From NCBI GenBank assembly GCA_964568875.1, contig CAZMSH010000020.1, forward strand, positions 1 to 64,000: a DNA stretch of 64,000 nt, given 5' to 3'. Every line of letters starts with the position of its first letter. The first letter of the stretch is position 1. Both the position numbers and the translations under genes were made by a program. Below are positions 8,543 to 18,037 of the stretch, piece by piece. The notes below the pieces were generated by a model. The model had not been told where the DNA came from, ran no database searches, and saw nothing but the letters and a program-made list of their open reading frames with translations. The stretch comes from SLNP01 sp964568875 (GTDB lineage Bacteria > Bacteroidota > Bacteroidia > Bacteroidales > VadinHA17).

Positions 8543-9262
8543 TTATTTTAAATTTCTCAGGTTCTGGTACACCATGAACCATGCCAGTTCATATATACCC
8601 TGCTCAGCATTCTTATTTTCCTCATGAGAAGGCTTGAAGTGAATGAATACGTCATTCCCCGGTTCCCAATCAGCAGGTGTGCTTATATGCCTGCCTGCAA
8701 CAGTCTGAAGAGCTATCAGCGATCTTTTGATCTCTTCCATATTTCTTCCGACAGTCATGGGGTAATAAGATATTGACTGAATTACATTGTCAGGGTCTAT
8801 AATAAATACGCCCCTCACGGTTCTCTTATCGCTGCTTGCATTATGGATCATACCATACTGACGTGAAATGCGATAATGTCTGTCAGTTGCCATAGGCAGG
8901 TTAATCTTAACAGGTCCTTTTCCCAGGTAATCTACCTGCTCCATTGCCCTTATCCAGTCACGGTGGCTGTCAATCGAGTCAACCGACATTATAAGGAATT
9001 TTGCATCTAACTTATTAAATTCCTCTTCCATATGTGCAAGTTCAAGTATCTCAGATGAACAAACAGGGGTAAAATCAGCCGGATGGCTGAACAGGATTTT
9101 CCAGCTACTACCGAAATCTTTGGGGAAATTGATGATTCCGTTCGTAGTCTGGACCTTGAAAGAAGGAGCCTTCTCGCCTATTACAGGCGTTCTTGTGTCT
9201 TGCTGGGAATAGGTAATTCCAACCAGCATCATTAATGCCAGAATTAGTGAAGTCCTTTTCAT
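8543..9262 (-). CDS. Exported Prx6-type peroxiredoxin
   Basis: A 239-residue peroxiredoxin that reduces peroxides through the peroxidatic cysteine in FTPVCSSE (Cys68). The Prx6/1-Cys character is supported by the P-V-C motif, the long C-terminal domain and the WEPGNDVFIHF segment typical of this branch. The first 20 residues form a signal peptide (a K-R start, a hydrophobic core, then TYSQQ), so the enzyme is predicted to be periplasmic or otherwise exported. Many Prx6 homologues are cytoplasmic. Monocistronic, ending at the bidirectional terminator at 8474-8507. Function confident; location inferred. Confidence 0.9.
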   Translation of the reverse strand: MKRTSLILALMMLVGITYSQQDTRTPVIGEKAPSFKVQTTNGIINFPKDFGSSWKILFSHPADFTPVCSSEILELAHMEEEFNKLDAKFLIMSVDSIDSHRDWIRAMEQVDYLGKGPVKINLPMATDRHYRISRQYGMIHNASSDKRTVRGVFIIDPDNVIQSISYYPMTVGRNMEEIKRSLIALQTVAGRHISTPADWEPGNDVFIHFKPSHEENKNAEQGIYELAWFMVYQNLRNLK

Positions 9263-9377
9263 AGTTTTTTGAGTTTAGTTAGAAAAAATAAATGATTTAA
9301 TACGTAGAACAACATAGAATTAATAATGTTCAAAAAAAAGATCAAAAAACTTAAAATAATTAATTCAGGACCTTCGG

Positions 9378-10820
9378 TTATAGAGGTTTTTCAATGATAA
9401 TGTCGGAATAGGTTTTGGTGTAGTCCTCGCCGTAAATGTTCTTGTAGTCCTTTAGGAAGTTTGTGTAGAGCTGTTTTGCCAGGTAGCCCTTACCGGTATG
9501 ATTAAAGTATTTGCATTTATATGAGAGCGCGATGTCGCTTACCGGATCGAGAACAAACAGTGTGTCTGCAATGGAGGAGACAAGTTCAGGTCTTTCCCTC
9601 ACTTCAAGGTGTTCGGCATAATTGGATAGTATTGAAATGGCGCAATCAGCAGTGCGGGCCTTTATTTCATCGAGCCATTGATAGTCGCATTCGGGAAGCA
9701 GTGTTCCCGGCCTGACAATTGAAATGAGATCGGCAACATCATTTTCGGTAATAGTGCTTTTGCATACAATTTCATTGAAGATGATGAAATCAACGGTTAT
9801 CTCCTTCATATCTATTTTCCAGCTTCCTGATGCGCTGGAAATTTCGTGGGGACCTACCCTGTCTAGTATCTGGCGAAGTTTGGTGATATAAACAGAACGG
9901 TTATTGCGGGCACTCTCATCACTTTTGTCAAACCAAAGCATCTCTTTCAGCTTTGATGATGAGATGCCTGCATCCGATTGTTTACAAAGGAGGAGAAGAA
10001 AAAGCTCCTTAAGTAATGGTGAAAATAGTTTTGACAGTTCTTCTCCGTCGGCTGAGTAGATGCTGAATCCGCCAAAAAGTTTTACCGTACTTGTATGGAA
10101 TACTTCCTGCCTGGCCAGCTCCACGTTACTTATGGTTATCTGTCCGGGCTTTTCACGGTTCTCTCTTCTTTTACGAGCCTTTTTACGAAAATGTAAATAG
10201 ATAAAAAGAAGTATATCTGCCAACACCAGAAGCAGAAGCAGGAATATTTCCGTATAGCTTACCTTGTCGCTTATATCTCCTCTGATTTCAACATTTTCAG
10301 CAACTATTTGAGGATTTCCCAAGGCATCATAATTGGAAGTTATTTCAGGGAGTATGGTAATCTTATACTTTCCACCCATAATAAAATCAAAGCCGGTAAT
10401 AACCAGCACGGTATCGGCCATGTCAAGAATAAAGCTGTCGTCAGATGATCTTAACAGGGCTGTAACCGCAGTGGTCGGGAGGCTCTTCAGTATCTTATCT
10501 GACTTGATAGTATTGACAGCGTTGTTACCTACAAATGTCAAGGAATTAAGGTCTCCCGGCCTGTGATCGAAAATCAGGGTGAGCAGACTGGTTTTCCCCC
10601 TTTTGATACTCATAAGGAGGGTGCTGAATGATGCAGAAGAGTCAGGAATGGTTAAATTAAATGATACAGAAACAGTTTCGGTAAGAGTCACTATGTAAGG
10701 TTCTGATGAGAGTAGAGGGGTTGTTTTGCCCTCGGTACCTGTCAAGATTAATAGCATTACAGACATGATTAAGTGCCTGACCAGCAGAAGAACACGCTTA
10801 CTCAGATATCCCTTGCTCAC
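9378..10820 (-). CDS. Membrane-bound transcriptional regulator with SARP/OmpR-like winged helix
   Basis: 480 residues. An N-terminal hydrophobic segment (about 10-28) is followed by a predicted periplasmic beta-rich region (30-188), a transmembrane helix (190-210), a basic stop-transfer stretch (FRKKARKRRENR) and a cytoplasmic part. The VKLFGGFSIYSADGEELS..LLKELFLLLL region (246-280) and the following NNRSVYITKLRQIL helix (to about 320) look like the winged-helix DNA-binding domain of SARP-type regulators. An alpha-helical BTAD-like region follows. It is likely a one-component sensor that couples an external signal to transcription. It is divergent from the DcuC operon across an AT-rich repeat region, so that operon is the natural target (inferred). 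Confidence 0.7.
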   Translation of the reverse strand: MSKGYLSKRVLLLVRHLIMSVMLLILTGTEGKTTPLLSSEPYIVTLTETVSVSFNLTIPDSSASFSTLLMSIKRGKTSLLTLIFDHRPGDLNSLTFVGNNAVNTIKSDKILKSLPTTAVTALLRSSDDSFILDMADTVLVITGFDFIMGGKYKITILPEITSNYDALGNPQIVAENVEIRGDISDKVSYTEIFLLLLLVLADILLFIYLHFRKKARKRRENREKPGQITISNVELARQEVFHTSTVKLFGGFSIYSADGEELSKLFSPLLKELFLLLLCKQSDAGISSSKLKEMLWFDKSDESARNNRSVYITKLRQILDRVGPHEISSASGSWKIDMKEITVDFIIFNEIVCKSTITENDVADLISIVRPGTLLPECDYQWLDEIKARTADCAISILSNYAEHLEVRERPELVSSIADTLFVLDPVSDIALSYKCKYFNHTGKGYLAKQLYTNFLKDYKNIYGEDYTKTYSDIIIEKPL

Positions 10821-10866
10821 TATTAATAAAATTATTAATAATATACAATATTAATAAAATATTAAT
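10821..10866. promoter_or_regulatory. AT-rich direct repeats between divergent regulator and DcuC operon
   Basis: Two copies of TATTAATAAAAT(T)ATTAAT at 10821-10839 and 10849-10866, about 28 bp apart, fill the divergent intergenic space. They are candidate binding sites for the membrane-bound regulator or UP-like promoter elements. Confidence 0.4.
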
Positions 10867-10929
10867 CCCGATACTAATAAATCTGTTTATAATGGCTGTT
10901 TACCTTTAGTGAAAATTAGAGGCAGCTCT

Positions 10930-12309
10930 ATGGTATATCTGGGCGGATTTCTTGCCATTCATTTTCTTGCGTTGACTCTCTATCTGATAACCAAGAGATT
11001 CAATGCCTCAGTAACCTTGTTGCTGGTTGGGATGGTGATGTACTTTCTGGCGAATCTCCTTGGTCTTGCAGATCCTGTTGAGGTGAGTGAAAAGAGTGGC
11101 TTTTTGTTGTTTGATTTTCTGAAGCACATAACTGACAGATTCATTTCAAGGTTTGGGAGCACTGGTCTCCAGATCATGCTTATTGGAGGGTATGTTGAAT
11201 ATATGAAGAAGATCAGGGCAAATGATGCACTGATATATGTGTCAATGCAACCATTGTCGATACTTAGGCAGAATCCGTACCTGGCAGCAATAATGATAAT
11301 ACCGATAGGCCAGATTCTGTTTATAACCACATCATCGGCCGTTGCTCTCGGGTTGTTGCTTATTACAACCATTTATCCTGTCTTAATAGGGCTTGGGGTA
11401 AGCCGTCTGACTGCAGTATCGGTTATTGCAGCCTGTACAGTCTTTGACATGGGGCCAACTTCGGCAAACACTCTTTTGGCCCACACAACTATAGGCTTAG
11501 ACAGCATGGCCTATTTTACCATGCAGTTGAGGGTAACACTACCCTTAACTGTAATGATGATGATTCTTTTATATTTCTCCAACAGGTACTATGACAGAAA
11601 AGACGGAAATACCAGCCGGGGACCGGTCAGGGCTATGAAGATGGAGGAACTCAGGAGTGCCGCACCGCTATGGTTTGCGTTTTTGCCAACGTTGCCTCTG
11701 GTTTTCACCATATTGTTCTCAAAATCTGTAAATCTTCTGGGTCTGGGGATATACCTTGATTTGACTCCGATAATTCTACTGTCGATGATAATATCGGTTC
11801 TGGCTGCATTTGTCCGCAGGAGATCCCTCAGGGATCTGTTTGCCACCATAACTCCTTTCTGGGCAGGTATGGGCAGGATATTTGCTTCGGTGATTGTGTT
11901 GATTGTATGTGCTGAGATATTTGCCCAGGGACTGTTAAGTCTTGGACTGATAGATATGATGGCCGGCATAATGCAGTTTCTGGGTTTGAACTTCATTTTT
12001 GTCATATTCCTGCTTACCCTTCTTGTGTTTGCCGGATCACTTGTAACAGGAAGCGGGGTCGCAAGTTTCACCACTATAGGACAGTACGTTCCTGAAATGG
12101 CATTGAAGTTTGGCATTCCCTCCATAAAACTTATGATACCTGTACAGCTTGCAGCGGGACTGGGAAGGGCTGCCTCACCTATTTCTGCAATAATAATAGC
12201 TATTTCGGAAATAGCCGGGGTGTCTCCCTTTGAAGTTGCCAGGAGGAACATAGTTCCATTTCTGATTATTGCGATCTTTTTGGTATTAGCATCATATGTC
12301 TTTTTATAG
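10930..12309 (+). CDS. DcuC-family anaerobic C4-dicarboxylate carrier
   Basis: About 459 residues with 10-12 hydrophobic segments and the DcuC-family pattern: PYLAAIMIIPIGQ, GLGVSRLTAVSVIAACTVFDMGPTS near the first inner repeat, and LVTGSGVASFTTIGQYVPE then GLGRAASPISAIIIAIS in the second. DcuC proteins carry fumarate, succinate or aspartate across the inner membrane. I chose ATG 10930 over GTG 10909 because AGAGG lies about 9 bp upstream and the resulting start resembles the paralogue at 19826. First gene of the rightward series, 126 bp before the T9SS protein gene. Confidence 0.85.
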   Translation: MVYLGGFLAIHFLALTLYLITKRFNASVTLLLVGMVMYFLANLLGLADPVEVSEKSGFLLFDFLKHITDRFISRFGSTGLQIMLIGGYVEYMKKIRANDALIYVSMQPLSILRQNPYLAAIMIIPIGQILFITTSSAVALGLLLITTIYPVLIGLGVSRLTAVSVIAACTVFDMGPTSANTLLAHTTIGLDSMAYFTMQLRVTLPLTVMMMILLYFSNRYYDRKDGNTSRGPVRAMKMEELRSAAPLWFAFLPTLPLVFTILFSKSVNLLGLGIYLDLTPIILLSMIISVLAAFVRRRSLRDLFATITPFWAGMGRIFASVIVLIVCAEIFAQGLLSLGLIDMMAGIMQFLGLNFIFVIFLLTLLVFAGSLVTGSGVASFTTIGQYVPEMALKFGIPSIKLMIPVQLAAGLGRAASPISAIIIAISEIAGVSPFEVARRNIVPFLIIAIFLVLASYVFL

Positions 12310-12435
12310 AATAATACTAATGAAAAGAATGATAGCCTATGGAAAACATCTACTCAACAGCATTTTAACAAAATGGGTTTTAAATAAACCTGCCAGGCTT
12401 TTAAACATAATAATACAAACGAACAGGTAATAATT

Positions 12436-13455
12436 ATGAAAAGAACAATATATATTTTGATGACGATTCTGCTTTTTGGGGGAACTGCCTCAGGACAAAC
12501 GCCCCTTCTGGTAGAAAACTTCGAGTATCCTCAGGGTACTCTGCTTACAACACAGGGATGGCTTGCTCATTCTTCAGGAGGGACAAACCCTATTTTGGTG
12601 ACTTCATACGGATTGACTTTTACCGGATATATCGGATCTGGTGTTGGGCTGGCTGCAGGATTAGACAATGACGGAGAAGATCTTAATAAAAGATTTGATG
12701 TCCAGACCAGCGAAGGTCCGGTTTACGGGTCCTTTCTTGTGAGTGCCTCAGCGAGCATTGAACCTGGTGCAGACGGTGATGCACCAAGACCTTATTTCTT
12801 CCATTTCTATGATCCCGAGAATAATACAGCTCATCGTGGTAGGGTATTTATTGCGCCCGGAACCCAGACAGGCAAGATGAATGTCGGTTTATCATTCAAT
12901 GGCAATGCTGCCCAGGTTAAGATGGCTACAGACCTGAATTTCAATGAAACCTACCTTTTTGTACTTAAGTATACCATCATTGACGGAACCAACAATGATC
13001 ATGTTAGTCTCTACGTATTTCCTGCAGGGACAGATTATGTAACCGAACCTCAGAATCCGACGCTCGGTCCTGTATATGCTACTGGTACACAGACTGATAT
13101 TGCACCTACCGGTGTAGCTCTTCGTCAGTTCCATGCAGATCAGCGCATTACCGTCGATGGAATAAGAGTTGCCAGGGAATGGAGTGTCGCTACCGGTACC
13201 ACTTCAGACAGGAAGGTTTCTGAAACACCCCAGATGTTGGTTTATCCTAATCCGGCAACTGATGGAATAATCAATCTTCCGGGTCTGAGCGGTGTTGAGA
13301 AGAATGTGGAAATATACAATATGGCAGGTATTAAAGTTCTTGAATTGAAAACAGGAGAAGATGTAATTGACTTAAGCAGTCTTAGCAGCGGGTTGTTTTA
13401 CGTAAAGGTTCACGGGGCAGGTTTAACCTATACCTCTAAAGTGGTAGTCAGGTAG
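12436..13455 (+). CDS. Secreted protein with T9SS type A sorting domain
   Basis: 339 residues with signal peptide 1-21 (ends TASGQ). The middle part is beta-rich, lectin/LamG-like in character (FEYPQGT..., PRPYFFHFYDPEN..., VDGIRVAREW) and I cannot assign it to a family with certainty. The C-terminal ~70 residues (VYPNPATDGIINLPG ... VEIYNMAGIKVL ... LSSGLFYVKV) are the type A T9SS sorting domain, so the protein is exported to the cell surface or medium. It sits 36 bp before an M14 peptidase gene and is probably in the same operon. A surface binding role for the peptide locus is inferred. Confidence 0.8.
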   Translation: MKRTIYILMTILLFGGTASGQTPLLVENFEYPQGTLLTTQGWLAHSSGGTNPILVTSYGLTFTGYIGSGVGLAAGLDNDGEDLNKRFDVQTSEGPVYGSFLVSASASIEPGADGDAPRPYFFHFYDPENNTAHRGRVFIAPGTQTGKMNVGLSFNGNAAQVKMATDLNFNETYLFVLKYTIIDGTNNDHVSLYVFPAGTDYVTEPQNPTLGPVYATGTQTDIAPTGVALRQFHADQRITVDGIRVAREWSVATGTTSDRKVSETPQMLVYPNPATDGIINLPGLSGVEKNVEIYNMAGIKVLELKTGEDVIDLSSLSSGLFYVKVHGAGLTYTSKVVVR

Positions 13456-13491
13456 GAGCAGATAATTATAACTAATTAATCAGACCAGCAT

Positions 13492-15021
13492 ATGAGGAAG
13501 TTACTTCTGGTATCGTTTTTTGTTTTTTCCAGTGTTAGTTACGGGCAGCAGAGCATTGCCATTACGGAGAGGTATTTTGGCGATCCTGACATCAGGTTCA
13601 ATACACCAACCCTTTCAATCGATGAGGATCGATTTGCCTCCCATACGGAGGTGATGGACTGGATATCACGCAATGTTGAGGGAAGACCCGGCGCTGAAGT
13701 TAAAATCATAGGAGAGAGTGCGAATGGACTTGCGATACCTGTGATTTACCTTCATCGACCGGGTCCTGGCCCGAAGTTAAAGATATGGTTCCAGGGCCTC
13801 CTGCACGGTAATGAGCCTGCAGGAGCCGAGGGTTTGCTCTACCTTGCAACCCAGCTCCTTAACGACCCGGCAACCTCTGCCATGCTTGATCATCTCTCAG
13901 TTGCAATACTTCCCATAGCAAATATGGACGGCTACGTGGCAATGGAACGGAGGTCTGCCGGCGGGTTTGATCTGAATCGCGATCAGACGAAGTATGCTGA
14001 TCCTGTCAGCAAAATATTAAGGAAGGCATTTATAGAATGGGCGCCTGACATCGCTTATGATATACATGAGTATCAGCCCACAAGAAAGGAGTATGCAGGT
14101 ATTGGCGCGAAGGGGGCCTCTATCTCTTATGATGTAAAGTTTCTGCCGTCGGGATTTCTTAACGTACCTGAGGGACTTCGCAGGGCGAGCGTTGAAATAT
14201 TCCAGGCAGAGGCAGAAAAGGCCCTTGAGGAGCATGGCCATACCCATAACTTTTATTTCACGGCCGATGTAAGCGGTGATGAAATGGTTCTTAACAAGGG
14301 GGCTCAGAGTCCTCAGTCGAGTTCCACCTCTTATGCGCTTTCAAATGCTATTTCGATGCTGGTTGAGACCAGGGGCATAGGTTTGGGGCGAACTTCACTG
14401 GCACGCCGCACACATTCGGTATATATTGTTGCTGAGTCATGTCTTAAGAGTGCTCTTGCTCACAGAGAAGAAATACGGGGAATTCTTGACAGAGCCAGGA
14501 AAGAGACCATAAATCGCAAAAACGACGTTGCAGTGCTGAATGAACCTGCAGAGAAGTATTATGATGTTCGGTTCATCGACCTGCAAACAACAGATATTAT
14601 TGTTAAAAGAATAAAGGCCAGGGACGCTCTAGACCTGAGTCCGGTACTGGTTCGCAGCCGGCCGGCAGGATATATAATTGAAGCAGGTGCCGAGCGTGAA
14701 GTTGAAATACTTACCCTACTCGGGTTGAAGATAGAACAGGTTAATCCACGCAAGAGGTACAGGGTAGAAAGTTATATTGTAACAGACCTGGAGGAAGAGA
14801 CGTCGGTTTGGGAGGGAATAAGGCGGGCAAAAGCCAAAACAGATATTGCGGAGCACAAAAGAAGGTTTCCGCAAGGCGCCTGGTACCTTGACCTTGCCCA
14901 GAGGAATGCAAATTATGCTGTCAGCCTGCTGGAACCCGAGTCGGCAAACGGATTTGTGTCGTTCAGGGTAACGGAGACCAGCCCCGGTCAGGAGCTGAAA
15001 ATACACAGGGTTATTAAATAA
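13492..15021 (+). CDS. M14-family zinc carboxypeptidase, exported
   Basis: 509 residues, signal peptide 1-19 (SVSYGQ). The zinc site of the M14 family is visible: HGNE gives His105-x-x-Glu108, and the third ligand is His192 in DIHEY. NMDGY and DLNRDQTK correspond to the substrate-binding region, and Glu292 in VETRGIG is the likely general acid/base. The C-terminal ~180 residues form an extra domain shared with the paralogue at 24943-26478, which has the same length and ends in a nearly identical IHRV(I/V)K tail. It probably trims C-terminal residues from peptides in the periplasm or outside the cell, feeding the SusC/SusD pair encoded next. Confidence 0.9.
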   Translation: MRKLLLVSFFVFSSVSYGQQSIAITERYFGDPDIRFNTPTLSIDEDRFASHTEVMDWISRNVEGRPGAEVKIIGESANGLAIPVIYLHRPGPGPKLKIWFQGLLHGNEPAGAEGLLYLATQLLNDPATSAMLDHLSVAILPIANMDGYVAMERRSAGGFDLNRDQTKYADPVSKILRKAFIEWAPDIAYDIHEYQPTRKEYAGIGAKGASISYDVKFLPSGFLNVPEGLRRASVEIFQAEAEKALEEHGHTHNFYFTADVSGDEMVLNKGAQSPQSSSTSYALSNAISMLVETRGIGLGRTSLARRTHSVYIVAESCLKSALAHREEIRGILDRARKETINRKNDVAVLNEPAEKYYDVRFIDLQTTDIIVKRIKARDALDLSPVLVRSRPAGYIIEAGAEREVEILTLLGLKIEQVNPRKRYRVESYIVTDLEEETSVWEGIRRAKAKTDIAEHKRRFPQGAWYLDLAQRNANYAVSLLEPESANGFVSFRVTETSPGQELKIHRVIK

Positions 15022-15076
15022 ATGTAGCCGGAGAGAGCAATCAAACCATGAACATAATAATTAAACCTTAAACCAA

Positions 15077-18016
15077 ATGATGATGAAAAGAACCATCGTA
15101 CTGTTTTTCCTGATTATCTCCTTCACAATTGTGAACGGACAGGTTACGGGAAAAGTTATGGACGGCGAGAGTAACACAGCTTTCTATGGTGTCGCTGTTC
15201 AGGTAAAGGGAACCCTGAGGGGTACCTCTACCGATGCTACCGGAGCATTCAGAATAGATGCTGCACAGGGGGAGATACTATCCTTCTCATTCCTGGGCTA
15301 CAAGACCGTTGAGCATACGGTTACAGGTCCGGGCGAGATACTCATTACCCTTTATCCTGACGAAACCATTCTTGATGAGGTGGTTGTTGTCGGATACGGA
15401 GTACAGAAGAGGAGCGACGTTACGGGAGCTGTAGCGTCAATAAATTCGAAAACCCTAGAGGAGAGGGCAGAACCCAACCTGATCAAGTCGCTTCAGGGGG
15501 CTATTGCAGGTCTGTCTGTAAGTGTTATCGGATCGGATGCCGAGGGTTCCAGCACAGTAACCAGGATCAGAGGGAGCAACTCAATTACAGCTTCAAACTT
15601 TCCCCTGGTAATTCTCGACGGAATACCCTATAGTGGCAACTGGGCAGAGATCAATCCGAATGACATAGAGTCAATAGAAATACTTAAAGATGCTTCCTCG
15701 TCCGCAATTTATGGTGCCAGAGGCGCTAACGGGGTTATACTGATACAGACAAGAATGGCTAGGGCCGGTGAGAAGATCACCGTTTCATATGACGCCAGCG
15801 TTACTTCTTACAAGGCTATCAATATTCCAAAGATGATGGATGGCCCAACCTTCTATGCCAGAAAGGCTGAAGCTGGGATAGGCTTTTCGCTGACCGAGCA
15901 GGAAAGCTATGATGCAGGTGAATGGACAGACTGGGTAAAAGTTGCCCTGAGAAACGGCCTTAACCACCAGCACAATCTTTCAATAAGAGGGGCAGGCAAC
16001 AATTCGAGGTATTTTATTTCTGGCAGTTATGCCGGAAACCAGGGGATAGCGTTAAACGATAATTTCACCAGGACATCACTCAGAATCAATTTTGAGCAGG
16101 ATGCAGGTAAATACCTGGTATTCGGAACGAACACTTCATATGGTTATTTCGATCGTAGCGGTAAAGAGGCGGACTTCAGCGATGCCTACCAGCTGAATCC
16201 GCTTGGCAAGGCCTATACAGAGACAGGTGAGATACGGCTTCAGACATGGGAGGACAACAACTATGCAAGGAATCCGCTCAGCTCGCTGAACGAGATTAAC
16301 AACGACTACAAGAACTCGCTGATAACCAACAACTATCTTATTGTAAACTTCCCCATAGAGGGGTTGTCATTCAAGTTGAATACAGGTTACACATATGACA
16401 CCTACCAGTTTCAGAATTACCAGGGAAGGAACACCTATGAAGGAGCCCAGGCCAATGGCATACTCGATATTAACAACAGGTTTGACATTGACTGGATAGT
16501 TGAGAACATACTCTCCTATAATAAAACCTTCGGGCCTCATAATATCTTCCTGACAGGACTCTACTCAGCCCAGAGGACAAGGTCGGAGAGCAGTTCGATA
16601 ACCGCCAGTGACTTCCCGAACGATGTAATGACCTTTTACCAGCCCAATAAGGGTAGTCTGCTTCAGGCAACAGCCTCGCAGCGCCAGTCATCGCATGTCT
16701 CACAGATGGGAAGGATAAATTATGGTTATGATTCGAGATACCTGCTTACAGCCACGGTAAGGAGAGACGGTTTTTCTGCTTTTGGTGATGACACGAAGTA
16801 TGGAATTTTCCCATCACTGGCTGTTGGCTGGAACATAATGAATGAGTCCTTTTTCGCGAATGCCGGACTGGACCAGTTGATCAACAATCTCAAACTGAGA
16901 CTCTCGTGGGGCAAGAACGGAAATGAGGCGATAACCCCTTATTCCACTTTACCCGTGTTGAGGAATATTGATTACCTGACAGATGATCATACTCCTGCTT
17001 TTGGCTTCTACCCTTCTCAGCTCGGTTCTCCTGCTCTTGGATGGGAGACGACCACATCGACAAATATCGGTCTTGATTTCGGGTTTTTGAGGAACAGGAT
17101 AAGAGGCTCGGTAGAGTATTACACATCAAGGACATTTGACCTTTTGCTGAGCAGAACCATTCCTTCCATCAATGGTACAAGTACTATTCTTGAGAACATA
17201 GGTGAGACCAAAGGTAACGGAATTGAGTTCCAGATCTCCTCAAACAATATAACAGGCTCAAAATTCAGGTGGTCAACCGATTTCAACATAGTAAGTTACA
17301 ATAACACACTTGTTGATGTTGGCCTTTATGGTGAAGACGGAAAACCGATTGACGATATAGCTTCACTATGGTTTATAGGGTACCCGGTTAACGTTAACTA
17401 CGACTATGTTTTTGATGGAATATACCAGCAGGGTGAAGTGCCGCCCGATGCGCCTTTTAACTCACAGCCCGGATATATCAGATACAAGGATCTCAATACA
17501 GATGGTTCTATAACACCTGAGGATGATAAGGAAATAATAGGATCTCAGATACCTGCCTTCACAGCGGGGATGAACAACACCTTCACCTTTGGAAACCTGA
17601 CAATGTCAGTTTTCCTTACAGGCAAGGTTGGCGAGACAAGGTCGAACTGGATGTTGGCGACACACTCTCTATCATTCAGGAGAAACCAGTTTGACAAGGA
17701 TTTCTGGTCAGCCGATAATCCTATCAATACCTATCCGGCTAACGTTCCCGACGGCTCGGTCAATCCGGCCAGAATGGATTTCTATCAGAGAACTGATTTT
17801 CTGAGGGTGCAGGATATCAACCTTTCATACAGAGTGCCGAAAGATTTTATAAATCGTTTCGGGCTCGACAGGTTTGATATGTATGTAAATGTCAAGAACC
17901 TTCTGACGTTTACAAACTGGACGGGTCTTGACCCGGAGTTTGTTACTTCAGGCACAAGGCAAAGGGCTATACCGCAAACCCGCCAGTTTGTTTTCGGGGT
18001 CAGGACAAGCTTTTAG
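15077..18016 (+). CDS. SusC/RagA-family TonB-dependent outer membrane transporter
   Basis: 979 residues. Signal peptide (about 1-22, ends VNGQ), then a carboxypeptidase-regulatory-like beta-sandwich (VTGKVMDGESNTAFYGVAVQV, to about 95), the TonB-proximal DEVVVVGYG motif, a plug domain (about 115-225, IEILKDASSSAIYGARGANG) and a beta-barrel ending in aromatic F (VRTSF). No STN domain is present, so it is unlikely to signal through a sigma/FecR pair. The SusD partner starts 21 bp downstream. Placement between an M14 peptidase and an isoaspartyl dipeptidase suggests an oligopeptide substrate, not a glycan. Confidence 0.95.
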   Translation: MMMKRTIVLFFLIISFTIVNGQVTGKVMDGESNTAFYGVAVQVKGTLRGTSTDATGAFRIDAAQGEILSFSFLGYKTVEHTVTGPGEILITLYPDETILDEVVVVGYGVQKRSDVTGAVASINSKTLEERAEPNLIKSLQGAIAGLSVSVIGSDAEGSSTVTRIRGSNSITASNFPLVILDGIPYSGNWAEINPNDIESIEILKDASSSAIYGARGANGVILIQTRMARAGEKITVSYDASVTSYKAINIPKMMDGPTFYARKAEAGIGFSLTEQESYDAGEWTDWVKVALRNGLNHQHNLSIRGAGNNSRYFISGSYAGNQGIALNDNFTRTSLRINFEQDAGKYLVFGTNTSYGYFDRSGKEADFSDAYQLNPLGKAYTETGEIRLQTWEDNNYARNPLSSLNEINNDYKNSLITNNYLIVNFPIEGLSFKLNTGYTYDTYQFQNYQGRNTYEGAQANGILDINNRFDIDWIVENILSYNKTFGPHNIFLTGLYSAQRTRSESSSITASDFPNDVMTFYQPNKGSLLQATASQRQSSHVSQMGRINYGYDSRYLLTATVRRDGFSAFGDDTKYGIFPSLAVGWNIMNESFFANAGLDQLINNLKLRLSWGKNGNEAITPYSTLPVLRNIDYLTDDHTPAFGFYPSQLGSPALGWETTTSTNIGLDFGFLRNRIRGSVEYYTSRTFDLLLSRTIPSINGTSTILENIGETKGNGIEFQISSNNITGSKFRWSTDFNIVSYNNTLVDVGLYGEDGKPIDDIASLWFIGYPVNVNYDYVFDGIYQQGEVPPDAPFNSQPGYIRYKDLNTDGSITPEDDKEIIGSQIPAFTAGMNNTFTFGNLTMSVFLTGKVGETRSNWMLATHSLSFRRNQFDKDFWSADNPINTYPANVPDGSVNPARMDFYQRTDFLRVQDINLSYRVPKDFINRFGLDRFDMYVNVKNLLTFTNWTGLDPEFVTSGTRQRAIPQTRQFVFGVRTSF

Positions 18017-18037
18017 AAATCGTAAAAACAAAGAGAG

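Noticed and set aside
10909..10929. GTG 10909 as the start of the first DcuC carrier
   Set aside because: ATG 10930 has a better ribosome site and matches the N-terminus of the paralogue.
11589..12251. 220-codon minus-strand frame
   Set aside because: Antisense shadow of the DcuC carrier gene, with composition that mirrors hydrophobic codons; no start signal or family match.
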